Shown here: piece by piece, positions 1 through 13,934 of the stretch
How positions within the stretch are numbered: position 1 is the first letter of the stretch
Layout of the letters: each line of letters begins with the position of its first letter
The notes under the pieces: generated by a model
Database searches by the model: none
What the model saw: only the letters and a program-made list of their open reading frames with translations
What the model was told of the DNA's origin: nothing
Assembly (NCBI GenBank): GCA_964019055.1
Contig: OZ025211.1
Location: forward strand, 13,592,082-13,656,081
Source: Anthopleura xanthogrammica
Taxonomy: Eukaryota; Cnidaria; Anthozoa; Actiniaria; Actiniidae
Length of the DNA: 64,000 nucleotides
Reading direction: 5' to 3'
Program-made: the position numbers and the translations under genes

Positions 1-45
1 TTGCCTTGTTATTTTTAGTTGCCTATGTTTTGGTACCCAGGTGGG

Positions 46-1015
46 TAATTTTTGTAATCATTTTTTCCTAAATGTTACCCAATTATGACATTTCGATCAT
101 TATCATTGTGAATCTCTCTAATGACGACCAATGATCAACGACAAATGATCAAAGATCACAGTTCTCTTTTATCAATGATCAACGATCAAAGATCACAGTT
201 CTCGTTTATAAACAGTCGACGATCAATGGTCAAAGGTCAACAATCAACATTCAAAGTTCAAAAATCAACGGACAACGGTCAACAGTCCATACTCAATGGT
301 CAACGGTCAACCATCAACGATCAACCATCAACCATCAACGAACAATCATCAATGTTCAATTACCAATGATAAATGATCAAAGATCACAGTTCTCTTTTAT
401 CAACAGACAACGATCAATAGTCCACACTCAACGGTCAACGGTCAACTTTCAACGATCTATCATCAATGACAAATGACCAAAGATCAAAGATCACAGTTCT
501 ATTTTATAAACAGTCAATGGTCAACGATCAATGGTCAATGATCAAAGATCAAAGATCACATTTCTCTTTTATCAATGATCAATAATCAAAGATCACAGTG
601 CTCTTTTATAAACAGTCAATGGTCAATATTCAACTTTCAACGGTCAACTATAAACCATCAACGACCAATGATCTAAGATCACAGTTCTCTTTTATCAATG
701 ATCAGTGATCAATGGTCACTGTTGGCTGTTGACTGTTGACAAATGACTGTCCACCGTTGACCATTGACTGTTGATCGTTGACAGTTAACTCTTGATTATT
801 GACTGTTGGTAGTTGACTGTTGATAAGAAATTATTGATCATTGATCATTGAGCGTTGATGGTTGAAAGTTGACCATTGACCATTGACAGTTAACCGTTCC
901 GTTGACTGTTGACCGTTGATCCTTGACCTTTGATTTTTTATTATTGACCATTTACCGTTGACACTTGAATGTTGACCATAGACAGTTTCTAAAAGAGAAC
1001 TGTGATCGTTGATCT
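46..1015 (+). repeat. Left outer arm of the foldback element
   Basis: This arm matches, in inverted orientation, 13935-14914. It opens with about 75 bp of non-satellite sequence beginning TAATTTTTGTAATC, followed by degenerate GATCAAC-type units mixed with a recurring module containing AGATCACAGTTCTCTTTTAT. The satellite orientation flips near 720, so the arm itself contains a smaller fold. Confidence 0.85.
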
Positions 1016-2560
1016 TTGATCGTTGACCGTTGACCGGTGATCGCTGTCTAGTCACCGTTGATCGTTGTTTCTTGATCATTGATCGTTGATCATTGATCGT
1101 TGATCATTGATCGTTGATCCTTGATCATTGATCCTTGATCATTGGTCGTTGATCATTGGTCGTTGATCATTGATCGTTGATCATTGATCGTTGATCGTTG
1201 ATTGTTCATCGTTGATCGTTAATTGACTGTTGACCGTTGATCATTGAACATTCATCATTGAATATTTATTATTGATCATTGATAATTGATCATTGATCTT
1301 TTTTTTTAATCGTTGATTGTTAACCGTTGATCGTTCACTGTTGACCATTGATGTTTGACTGTTGGCTGTTGACTGTTGACAAATGACTGTCCACCGTTGA
1401 CCATTGACTGTTGGTCGTTGACAGTTAACCCTTGACTATTGACTGTTGATAGTTGACTGTTGATAAGAAATTATTGATCATTGATCATTGAGCGTTGATC
1501 GTTGATCGTTCATCGTTGATCGTTGTTCGTTGTTCGTTGATCGTTTAACGTTGATCGTTGATCGTTTATTGACTGTTCACCGTTGATCATTGAACATTGA
1601 TCATTGATCGTTGATCGTTGATCGTTTATTAACTGTTAACCGTTGATCATTGAACATTGATCATTGAATATTTATTATTCATCATTGATAATTGATCATT
1701 GATCTTTTTTTGATCGCTGATTGTTAACCGTTGATCATTGACTATTGACCATTGATATTTGACTGTTGGCTGTTGACTGTTGACAAATGACTGTCGACCG
1801 TTGATCATGGATCGTTGATAATTGATCGTTGATCGTTGATCATTGATCGTTGATCATTGATCGTTGATCATTGATCGTTGATCATTGATCGTTGATCATT
1901 GATCGTTGATCATTGATCGTTGATCATTGATCGTTGATCATTGATAGTTGATCATTGATCGTTGATCATTGAACATTTATCGTTGATCGTTGATCGTTGA
2001 TCGTTGTTTCTTGATCGTTGATCATTGATCCTTCATCATTGATCGTTGATCATTGATCGTTGATCGTTGATTGTTCATCGTTGATCGTTGATCGTTAATT
2101 GACTGTTGACCGTTGATCATTGAACATTGATCATTGAATATTTATCTTTGATCATTGATAATTGATCATTGATCTTTTTTTTTTATCGTTGATTGTTAAC
2201 CGTTGATCGTTGACCTTTGATTTTTTATTATTGACCATTTCCCGTTGACACTTGAATGTTGACCATAGACAGTTTATAATAGAGAACTGTGATCGTTGAT
2301 CTTTGATCGTTGACCGTTGACCGGTGATCGTTGTCTAGTCACCGTTGATCGTTGATCGTTGTTTCCTGATCCTTGATCTTTGATCATTGGTCGTTGATCT
2401 TTGATCGTTGATCGTTGATCGTTGATCGTTGATCGTTGATCGTTGATCGTTGATCGTTGATCGTTGATCGTTGATCGTTGATCGTTGATCGTTGATCGTT
2501 GATCGTTGATCGTTGATCGTTGATCGTTGATCGTTGATTGGTGACTGACCTTTGTATGTT
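1016..2560 (-). repeat. 7-bp satellite, left block (GTTGATC orientation)
   Basis: Degenerate heptamer array read as GTTGATC/GTTGATT variants on this strand, with an almost pure run of TGATCGT from about 2398 to 2536. It is the inverted counterpart of the array at 9655-13934 but much shorter and more diverged. Confidence 0.85.
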
Positions 2561-2569
2561 GATTGTTTC

Positions 2570-3785
2570 CCGTTTTCCCCCGAATTTACATATTTTCCCC
2601 CAAGTTTACATATTTTTTCTAATTTACCTATTTTTCTAATTTACATATGTTTTTCTAATTTACATAATTGTTTTCTAATTTACATAATTTTACTTTTTAC
2701 ATAGTTTTTCTAATTTACACGATTTTTTCTAATTTACAATTCGTTTCTAATTTACATAATTCTTCTAATTTTCACGATTTTTTCTAATTTACAATTTTTT
2801 CTAATTTACATAATTTTTCTAATTTACATAAATTTTCTAATTTACATAATTTTTAATAATTTACATAATATTTATAATTTACTACAAAAAATTTAAATTT
2901 ACATAATTTTTTCTAATTTGCATAATTTTTCTAATTTACATAATTTTTTCTAATTTACCTAATTTTTATAATTTACATAATTTTTTATAATATACATAAT
3001 TTTTTCTAATTTGCATAATTTTTCTAATTTACACAATTTTTTCTAATTTCTATAATTTTTATAATTTTTTATAATATACATAATTTTCATAATTTACATA
3101 ATTTTTCATAATTTACATAATTTTTTATAATTTACATAATTTTTCATAATTTACATAATTTTTCATAATTTACATAATTTTTCATAATTTACATAATTTT
3201 TCATAATTTACATAATATTTATAATTTACTAAAAAAAATTTAAATTTACATAATTTTTTCTAATTTGCATAATTTTTCTAATTTACATAATTTTTTCTAA
3301 TTTACCTAATTTTTATAATTTACATAATTTTTTTATAATATACATAATTTTTTCTAATTTGCATAGTTTTTCTAATTTACACAATTTTTTCTCATTAACC
3401 TAATTTTTATAATTTTTTATAATATACATAATTTTTCATAATCTACATAATTTTTCATAATTTACATAATTTTCATAATTTACATAATTTTTCATAATTT
3501 ACATAATTTTTCATAATTTACATAATTTTTCATAATTTACATAATCTTTCATAATTTACATAATTTTTATAATTTACATAATTTTTCATAATTTACATAA
3601 TTTTTCATAATTTACATAATCTTTCATAATTTACATACATTTCCCCATATGCATAATTTATTTTAATTTACGTCTTTGTTCTAATTTCCATAATAATTTC
3701 TAATTTATATAATTTTTCTAATTTATGTGATTTTTCTAATTTATGTAATTTTTCTTTACATAATTCTTCTTCTTACATAGTTATT
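2570..3785 (+). repeat. AT-rich minisatellite, left block
   Basis: Tandem degenerate units of roughly 13-17 bp built on TAATTTACATAATTTTT. The inverted counterpart is at 8450-9605, where the same word reads AAAAATTATGTAAATTA. There is no coding potential. Confidence 0.9.
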
Positions 3786-6700
3786 ACCGATTAGGTCCAA
3801 TGTGTTAAAGGAGACGTTTTAAGCAAAATTGAAAAAATAGTCGTTATCAGCAAAATATTGTTTTAAAAGGAAAGTCCGATTGACACCTATAACGTCAGTA
3901 ATGTGTGAAAGGACACGTTTTCATCAAAACTACTCATTATCAGAGAAATATTCTTTTAAAACGAAAAAAGATCTCTTTACGAGCAAAACGATCACATTTC
4001 GCAAGAAAGGTTCCGTTATCACAAATTACTTACGTTATAAGTTAAAGGAGACGTTTTACGCCAAATGGAATAAAATACCTGTATCAGCAAAATGTTTTTT
4101 TAAAAGGAAAAAAGATTCGGTTCGACCAAAACCTTACCCTTAAAACATTACCCTATAAATGTCCCGTAATCACCAATGACGTCCGTTCTGTTAAAGGACA
4201 CGTTTCAAGAAATATAGAATAAAATACCCGTTAACAACAAAATATTTCTTTACAAGAAATAAAGGGCTCGTTACGACCAAGTCGATCGTATTTCCCCATT
4301 AAGGTTTCCTTATAACAAATTTGGTCCAATACGTGTTAAGGGACACGTTTTAAGCAAAATTCAATAAAATACTCGTTACCAGTAAGATGTTCTTTTAAAA
4401 GAAAAAAAAGATCTCGCTATCAATCAAACGATCAAATTTCCCTCAAAACGTTCTAATGTTAGCAATTGCGTCCGTTTGGCTTTAAAGGACACATTTTAAG
4501 CCAAATGAAATAAGATATTCGCAATAATTAAAATGTTCCTTAGAAGGAAAAAAGATTTCGTTACCAGTAAAACGATCACATTTGCCAATTAAGGTCTTGT
4601 TATCACCAATTACGTCCCTTGTGTTAAAGAGACGTTTTAAACCGAATTGAATAAAATACCCACTATCAGCAAAATGTTCTTCTAAAAGGAAAAAAGATCT
4701 CGCACTACATGCAAAACGATCACATTTTCCTAAAAAGTTCCCCTATCAGTAATTACGTCAGCTATGTGTTAAAAGAGACGTTTTAGGGAAAATTAACAGA
4801 AAAATCTTAAAATAAAAAAGGGCGCGTTACAAACAAAACGATTTAAGGAAAATAAAATAAAATATCCGTTATCAGAGATATATTCTTTTAAAAGAAAAAA
4901 AAGGGTCGTTATGAGCAGAAACATGACATTTCCCCCTTAAAGGTCTAATTACGTCTTTTATGTGATAAACGACACGTTTTGAGCTAAATGGAATAAATTA
5001 ACAACTATCAGCAATATATTTTTTTGAGAGAAAAGAGCTCGTATCGGACAAAGCCATCACATTTCCTTCAAAACGTCTTGTTTATCACCAATTTCATCCT
5101 TTATTGCGAAATGTGATCGTTTTGCTGGTAACAAGATCTTTTTTCGTTTTAAAAGAATATTTCTCTGATAATGAGTATTTTATTACATTTTTATTAAAAC
5201 GTGTCATTACACACCAAACTGACGTTATTGGTGACCATGGGACCTTCATTTAGAAATGTTATCAGTTTTTTCGGAACGAACGTTTTTTCTTTTTAAAACA
5301 ATATTTTGCTTATAACGAGTTTTTTATTTAAGTTTGCTTAAAACGTGTCCTTTAACACATATTCGACCTAATCGATTATAACAGAAGCTTAATTAGGAAA
5401 TAGGAAAGACTTGGTCGTAACGAGTCCTTTATTTCTTGTAAAGAAATATTCTGCTGTTAACGAGTATTTTATTCTATTTTTCTTAAAACCTGTCCTTTAA
5501 CACAAAACGGAAGTCGTTGGTGATAGCGGGACCTTTATGTTGTAATGTGATCGGTTTTGGTTGTATCGAACCTTTTTTCCTTTTAAAAAAACATTTTGCT
5601 GATAGTGGGTATTTTATTCCATTTGGCTTAAAACGTCTCCTTTAACACATAACGGAAGTAATTTGTGATAACGGGACTTTTATTGCGAAATGTGATCGTT
5701 TTGCTCGTAACGAGACCTTCTTTCCTTTTAAAAGAATATTTCTCTCATAATGAGTATTTTATAATATTTTGATTTAAACGTGTCCTTTCACACATTGCTG
5801 ACGTTATTGGTGACAATGGGACCTTCATGTAGAAATGTGATCAGTTTTATGTTAACGAACCTTTTTTCCTTTTAGAACAATATTTTGGTGATAAAGAGTA
5901 TTTTATTGAATTTTGCTTAAAACGTATCCCTAAACACATATTGGACCTTATCGGTTATAACAGAAGCTTAATAACGAAATAGGATCGACTTGCTCGTAAC
6001 GAGCCCTTTATTTCTTGTAAAGAAATATTCTGCTGTTAACGAGTATTTTATTCTATTTTTCTTAACACCTGTCCTTTAACACAGAACGGACGTCATCGGT
6101 GATAACGGGACCTTTATGGGGAAATGTGATCGGTTTTGGTCGTACCGAACCTTTTTTCCTTTTAAAAAAATTTTTGCTGATAGCGGGTATTTTATTCCAT
6201 TTGGCTTAAAACGTCTCCGTTAACATATAACGGAAGTAATTTGTGATAACGGGACTTTTATTGCGAAATGTGATCGTTTTGCTCGTAACGAGACCTTCTT
6301 TCCTTTTAAAAGAATATTTCTCTCATAATGAGTATTTTATAACATTTTGATTTAAACGTGTCCTTTCACACATTGCTGACGTTATTGGTGACAATGGGAC
6401 CTTCATGTAGAAATGTGATCAGTTTTATGTTAACGAACCTTTTTTCCTTTTAGAACAATATTTTGGTGATAAAGAGTATTTTATTGAATTTTGCTTAAAA
6501 CGTGTCCCTAAACACATATTGGACCTTATCGGTTATAACAGAAGCTTAATGTGGAAATAGGATCGACTTGGTCGTAACGAGTCCTTTATTTCTTATAAAG
6601 AAATATTCTGCTGTTAACGAGTATTTTATTCTTCTTTTCTTAAAACCTGTCCTTTAACACAGAACGGACGTCATCGGTGATAACGGGACCTTTATGGGGT

Positions 6701-8445
6701 AATGTGATCGATTTTGGTCGTACCGAATTTTTTTTCTTTTTAAGAACACATTTTGCTGATAGCGGGTATTTTATTCCATTTGGCTTAAAACATCTCTCTT
6801 AACACATAATGGAAGTAATTTGTGATAACGGGACTTTAATTGCGAAATGTGATCGTTTTGCTCGTAACGAGATCTTCTTTCCTTTTAAAAGAATATTTCT
6901 CTGATAATGAGTTATTTATTACATTTTGATTTAAACGTGTCTTTTCACACATTGCTGACGCTATTGGTGACAATGGGACCTTCATGTAGAAATGTGATCA
7001 GTTTTATGTTAACGAACCTTTTTTCCTTTTAGAACAATATTTTGCTGATAACGAGTATTTTATTGAATTTTGCTTAAAACGTGTCCCTTAACACATATTA
7101 GACCTAATCGATTATAACAGAAGCTTAATGAGGAAATAGGATCGACTTGGTCGTAACGAGTCCTTTATTTCTTGTAAAGAAATATTCTGCTGTTAACGAG
7201 TATTTTATTCTATTTTTCTTAAATTTGTACTTTAACACAAAATGGACGTCATTGGTGATAGCGGGACCTTTATGTTGTAATGTGATCGGTTTTGGTCGTA
7301 CCGAACCTTTTTTCTTTTCAAAAAACATTTTGCTGATAGCGGGTATTTTATTCCATTTGGCTTAAAACGTCTCCCTTAACACATAATGGAAGTAATTTGT
7401 GATAACGGGACTTTAATTGCGAAATGTGATCGTTTTGCTCGTAACGAGACCTTCTTTCCTTTTAAAAGAATATTTCTCTCATAATGAGTATTTTATAACA
7501 TTTTGATTTAAACGTGTCCTTTCACACATTGCTGACGTTATTGGTGACAATGGGACCTTCATGTAGAAATGTGATCAGTTTTATGTTAACGAACCTTTTT
7601 TCCTTTTAGAAAAATATTTTGGTGATAACGAGTATTTTATTGAATTTTGCTTAAAACGTGTCCCTAAACACATATTGGACCTTATCGGTTATAACAGAAG
7701 CTTAATAAGGAAATAGGATCGACTTGGTCGTAACGAGCCCTTTATTTCTTGTAAAGAAATATTCTGCTGTTAACGAGTATTTTATTTTATTTTTCTTAAA
7801 ACCTGTCCTTTAACACAGAACGAACGTCATGGGTGATAACAAGACCTTTATGGGGTAATGTGATCGGTTTTGGTCGTACCAAACCTTTTTTCCTTTTAAA
7901 AAAACATTTTGCTGATAGCGGGTATTTTATTTCATTTGGCTAAAAACGTCTCCCTTAACACATAACGGAAGTAATTTGTGATAACGCGACTTTAATTGCG
8001 AAATGTGATCGTTTTGCTCGTAACGAGATCTTTTTTCCTTTTAAAAGAATATTTTACTGATAATGAGTATTTTATTACATTTTCATTTAAACGTGTCCTT
8101 TCGCACATTACTGACCTTATTGGTGACAATGGGACCTTCATGTAGAAATGTCATCAGTTTTGTCGTAACGAACCTTTTTCCTTTTAAAACAATATTTTGC
8201 TGATAACGACTATTTTTTTCAATTTTCCTTAAAACCTGTCCTTTGAAAAATATTTGACGTCATTGGTCATAGCGGAACCTTTATGGGGTAATGTGATCGG
8301 TTTCGGTCGTACGGAGCCCTTTTAAAAAAAATTCTTTTGATAACGGGTATTTATTGTGTAAAATTTCTCCCTTAACTTATAACGGAAGTAATTGGTAATT
8401 ACAAGAATAAAAGAATATTTTGGTTTCCTTTTACACAACGGATGT
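3786..8445. repeat. Core ~143-bp satellite with ~577-bp higher-order repeat
   Basis: The monomer is about 143 bp and carries recurring words such as ACGTGTCCTTTAACACA, AAATGTGATCG and CCTTTTTTCCTTTTAAAA. From about 5100 to 8445 monomers are grouped in fours. A diagnostic monomer with GAAATGTGATCAGTTTTATG recurs at about 5831, 6409, 6984 and 7560, with divergent copies near 5247 and 8139, a spacing of about 575-584 bp. From 3786 to about 5090 the same monomer is in the opposite orientation and more degenerate. Short ORFs here run across repeat units and are not genes. Confidence 0.85.
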
Positions 8446-8449
8446 CAAT

Positions 8450-9605
8450 TTTAAAAAGTCATGTAAAATAAAACTTTATGTAACTTAGGAAAAATTATGT
8501 AAATTAAAAGAATCGTGTAAACTAGCAAAAGTATATAAAAAAGAAAATTATGTTAGGAAACTATGTAAATTCGAACAAATTGTGGAAATTCGGGAAATTT
8601 AGGTAAATTTTAAAAAAATTATGTAAATTAGAAATAAAAATCTAACTTAAAAAAATTATGTAAATTGGAAAAAATTGTAAATTAGAACAAATCGTGTAAA
8701 TTAGAAAAACTATGTAAAAAGAAAAACTATGTAAAAAGGAAAATTATGTAAAGAAAAATTACGTAAATTAGAAAAATTATATAAATTAGAAATTATTATG
8801 GAAATTACAACACAGACGTAATATAAAATAAGTTATGCATATTAGGAAATTTATGTAAATTAAAAAAAATTATTTGAATTAGCAAAAATTATGTAAATCA
8901 AACAAAATTATGTAAATTAGAAAGAATTTTGTAAATTCGAAATATTTATGTAAATTAAAAAAATAATGTAAATTTAAAAAAATAATGTTAATTAGATAAA
9001 GTCGTGTAAATAAGAAAAATTTTTGTAACAAAGAAAATTATGTAAATTATTTTAAAAATATGTAAATTTTAAAATTTTTGTTAATTATAAAAAATTGTGT
9101 AAATTATAAAAAATTATACAAATTATAAAAAATTATGCAAATTATAAAAAATTATGCAAATTATACAAATTATAAAAAATTATGCAAATTATAAAAAATT
9201 ATGCAAATTATAAAAAATTATGGAAATTATAAAAAATTATGCAAATTATAAAAAAATTATGCAAATTTTAAAAATTTGTAAATTATAAAAAATATACTAA
9301 TTATAAAAAATTATGCAAATTATAAAAAATTATGCAAAATATAAAAAATTATGAAAATTATAAAAAATTATATAAATTATAAAAAAATATGTAAATTATA
9401 AAAAAATTATGTAAATCATAAAAAATTATGTAAATTATAAAAAATATGTAAATTATGTAAATTAGAAAAAATCGTGTAAATTAGAAAAAATCGTGTAAAT
9501 TAGAAAAACTATGTAAAAAGTAAAATTATGTATATTAGAAAAAATAATGGAAATTAGAAAAAAATATGTAAATTAGAAAAATAGGTAAATTAGAAAGAAT
9601 ATTTA
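8450..9605 (-). repeat. AT-rich minisatellite, right block
   Basis: Inverted counterpart of the 2570-3785 array: repeats of AAAAATTATGTAAATTA and variants. It joins the 7-bp satellite at about 9650 through a short non-repeat stretch near 9605-9655. Confidence 0.9.
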
Positions 9606-9654
9606 AGCTTGGTAGAAAATAAATAAATCCTGGGAAAAGACGAGAAACGGTCAA

Positions 9655-12600
9655 AAGACAAAGGTCACTCATAGATCACCAATCTACGATCAACAATCAA
9701 GGATCAACCGTCAATGATCAATGATGAAAGTTCTCTTTTATCAATCAACTGTCAATGGTGAACGATCAACGATCAACGATCAACGATCAACGATCAACGA
9801 TCAACGATCAACGATCAACGATCAACGATCAACGATCAACGATCAACGATCAACGATCAACGATCAACGATCAACGATCAACGATCAACGATCAACGATC
9901 AACGATCAACGATCAACGATCAACGATCAACGATCAACGATCAACGATCAACGATCAACGATCAACGATCAACGATCAACGATCAACGATCAACGATCAA
10001 CGATCAACGATCAACGATCAACGATCAACGATCAACGATCAACGATCAACGATCAACGATCAACGATCAACGATCAACGATCAACGATCAACGATCAACG
10101 ATCAACGATCAACGATCAACGATCAACGATCAACGATCAACGATCAACGATCAACGATCAACGATCAACGATCAACGATCAACGATCAACGATCAACGAT
10201 CAACGATCAACGATCAACGATCAACGATCAACGATCAACGATCAACGATCAACGATCAATGATCAAAGATCAAAGATCAACGACCAATGATCAAAGATCA
10301 AAGATCAACGATCAATGATCAACCTTCAATGATCAACCATCAATGATCAACGATCAATGATGAACGATCAATGATCAACGATCAATGATCAACGATCAAT
10401 GATCAATGATGAACGATCAATGATCAACGATCAATGGCAAGGATCAATGATCAACGTTCAATGATCAACGATCAAAAAAGAAGATCAATGATCAATAATA
10501 AATATCAAAATGATCAATGTTCAATGATCAACGGTCAACAGTCAATTAATGATCAACGATCAACGATGAACAATCAACGATCAACGATCAATGATCAACG
10601 ATCAATGATCAACGATCAATGATCAACGATCAATGATCAACGATCAATGATCAACGATCAATGATCAACGATCAATGATCAACGATCAACGATCAACGAT
10701 CAACGATCAACGATCAATGATCAACGATCAACGATCAACGATCAATGATCAACGATCAACGATCAACGATCAACGATCAACGATCAATGATCAACGATGA
10801 ATGATCAACGATCAATGATCAACGATGAATGATCAACGATGAATGATCAACGATGAATGATCAACGATGAATGATCAACGATGAATGATCAACGATCAAT
10901 GATCAACGATCAATGATCAACGATCAACGATCAACGATCAATGATCAAGGACCAATGATCAACGATCAATGATCAACGATCAATGATCAACGTTCAATGA
11001 TCAACGATAAAAAAAAAGATCAATGATCAATAATAAATATCCAATGATCAATGTTCAATGATCAACGGTCAACAGTCAATTAACGATCAACGATCAACGA
11101 TGAACAATCAACGATCAACGATCAACGATCAACGATCAACGATCAACGATCAACGATCAACGATCAACGATCAACGATCAACGATCAACGATCAACGATC
11201 AACGATCAACGATCAACGATCAACGATCAACGATCAACGATCAACGATCAACGATCAACGATCAACGATCAACGATCAACGATCAACGATCAACGATCAA
11301 CGATCAACGATCAACGATCAACGACCAATGATCAAAGATCAAAGATCAACGACCAATGATCAAAGATCAAAGATCAACGATCAATGATCAACCTTCAATG
11401 ATCAACCATCAATGATCAACGATCAATGATGAACGATCAATGATCAACGATCAATGATCAACGATCAATGATCAATGATGAACGATCAATGATCAACGAT
11501 CAATGGCAAGGATCAATGATCAACGTTCAATGATCAACGATCAAAAAAGAAGATCAATGATCAATAATAAATATCAAAATGATCAATGTTCAATGATCAA
11601 CGGTCAACAGTCAATTAATGATCAACGATCAACGATGAACAATCAACGATCAACGATCAATGATCAACGATCAATGATCAACGATCAATGATCAACGATC
11701 AATGATCAACGATCAATGATCAACGATCAATGATCAACGATCAATGATCAACGATCAATGATCAACGATCAATGATCAACGATCAACGATCAACGATCAA
11801 CGATCAACGATCAATGATCAACGATCAACGATCAACGATCAACGATCAACGATCAACGATCAATGATCAACGATGAATGATCAACGATGAATGATCAACG
11901 ATGAATGATCAACGATGAATGATCAACGATGAATGATCAACGATGAATGATCAACGATCAATGATCAACGATCAATGATCAACGATCAACGATCAACGAT
12001 CAATGATCAACGACCAATGATCAACGATCAATGATCAACGATCAATGATCAACGTTCAATGATCAACGATCAAAAAAAAAGATCAATGATCAATAATAAA
12101 TATCCAATGATCAATGTTAAATGATCAACCGTCAACAGTCAATTAACGATCAACGATCAACGATGAACAATCAACGATCAACGATCAACGATCAACGATC
12201 AACGATCAACGATCAACGATCAACGATCAACGATCAACGATCAACGATCAACGATCAACGATCAACGATCAACGATCAACGATCAACGATCAACGATCAA
12301 CGATCAACGATCAACGATCAACGATCAACGATCAACGATCAACGATCAACGATCAACGATCAACGATCAACGATCAACGATCAACGATCAACGATCAACG
12401 ATCAACGATCAACGATCAACGATCAACGATCAACGATCAACGATCAACGATCAACGATCAACGATCAACGATCAACGATCAACGATCAACGATCAACGAT
12501 CAACGATCAACGATCAACGATCAACGATCAACGATCAACGATCAACGATCAACGATCAACGATCAACGATCAACGATCAACGATCAACGATCAACGATCA

Positions 12601-13934
12601 ACGATCAACGATCAACGATCAACGATCAACGATCAACGACCAACGATCAAAGTCAAAGATCAACGACCAATGATCAAAGATCAAAGATCAACGATCAATG
12701 ATCAACCTTCAATGATCAACCATCAATGATCAACGATCAATGATCAACGATCAATGATCAACGATCAATGATCAACGATCAATGATCAATGATCAACGAT
12801 CAATGATCAACGATCAATGATCAAGGATCAATGATCAACGTTCAATGATCAACGATCAAAAAAGAAGATCAATGATCAATGATCAACGTTCAATGATCAA
12901 CGATCAAAAAAGAAGATCAATGATCAATAATAAATATCCAATGATCAATGTTCAATGATCAACGGTCAACAGTCAATTAACGATCAACGATCAACGATGA
13001 ACAATCAACGATCAACGATCAATGATCAACGATGAATGATCAACGATGAATGATCAACGATGAATGATCAACGATGAATGATCAACGATGAATGATCAAC
13101 GATCAATGATCAACGATCAACGATCAATGATCAACGACCAATGATCAACGATCAATGATCAACGATCAATGATCAACGTTCAATGATCAACGATCAAAAA
13201 AAAGATCAATGATCAATAATAAATATCCAATGATCAATGTTCAATGATCAACCGTCAACAGTCAATTAACGATCAACGATCAACGATCAACGATCAACGA
13301 TCAACGATCAACGATCAACGATCAACGATCAACGATCAACGATCAACGATCAACGATCAACGATCAACGATCAACGATCAACGATCAACGATCAACGATC
13401 AACGATCAACGATCAACGATCAACGATCAACGATCAACGATCAACGATCAACGATCAACGATCAACGATCAACGACCAATGATCAAAGATCAAAGATCAA
13501 CGACCAATGATCAAAGATCAAAGATCAACGATCAATGATCAACCTTCAATGATCAACCATCAATGATCAACGATCAAAGATCAAAGATCAATGATCAACC
13601 TTTAATGATCAACGATCAATGATCAACGATCAATGATCAACGATCAATGATCAATGATGAACGATCAATGATCAACGATCAATGATCAAGGATCAATGAT
13701 CAACGTTCAATGATCAACGATCAAAAAAGAAGATCAATGATCAATAATAAATATCCAATGATCAATGTTCAATGATCAACGGTCAACAGTCAATTAACGA
13801 TCAACGATCAACGATGAACAATCAACGATCAACGATCAACGATCAACGATCAACGATCAACGATCAACGATCAACGATCAACGATCAACGATCAACGATC
13901 AACGATCAACGATCAACGATCAACGATCAACGAT
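9655..13934 (+). repeat. 7-bp satellite, right block (GATCAAC)n with ~1.07-kb higher-order repeat
   Basis: Long near-pure heptamer runs (about 9758-10258, 11110-11325, 12175-12640, 13265-13475 and 13815-13935) alternate with degenerate segments. The degenerate segments contain a recognisable block (AAAAAAGAAGATCAATG, then AATAATAAATATC). That block is almost the same at about 10474 and 11543, a 1069-bp shift, with related blocks near 11010, 12072, 12855, 12905, 13198 and 13725. Three repeats equal 21 bp (7 codons), so pure runs contain no stop in that strand and give long artefactual ORFs. Confidence 0.9.

Noticed and set aside
121..369. ORFs of Asn/Gln/Arg/Ser composition in the foldback arms (also 831-1079, 14651-14839, 19930-20112, 21173-21364)
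   Set aside because: Degenerate versions of the same satellite; mirrored between arms, so they follow from the repeat and not from selection on a protein.
9721..10318. Long ORFs encoding (STINDQR)n, also at 11058-11387, 12121-12729, 13244-13510 and 13772-13987
   Set aside because: A stop-free 7-bp satellite read in frame; two frames give the same protein, and no start context or domain supports translation.
9655..13934. CRISPR-like array
   Set aside because: Repeats are contiguous 7-mers without unique spacers, and the rest of the window is eukaryotic.
9655..13934. Telomere repeat
   Set aside because: GATCAAC is not a known metazoan telomere unit, the array is internal, and it is inverted in the other arm.
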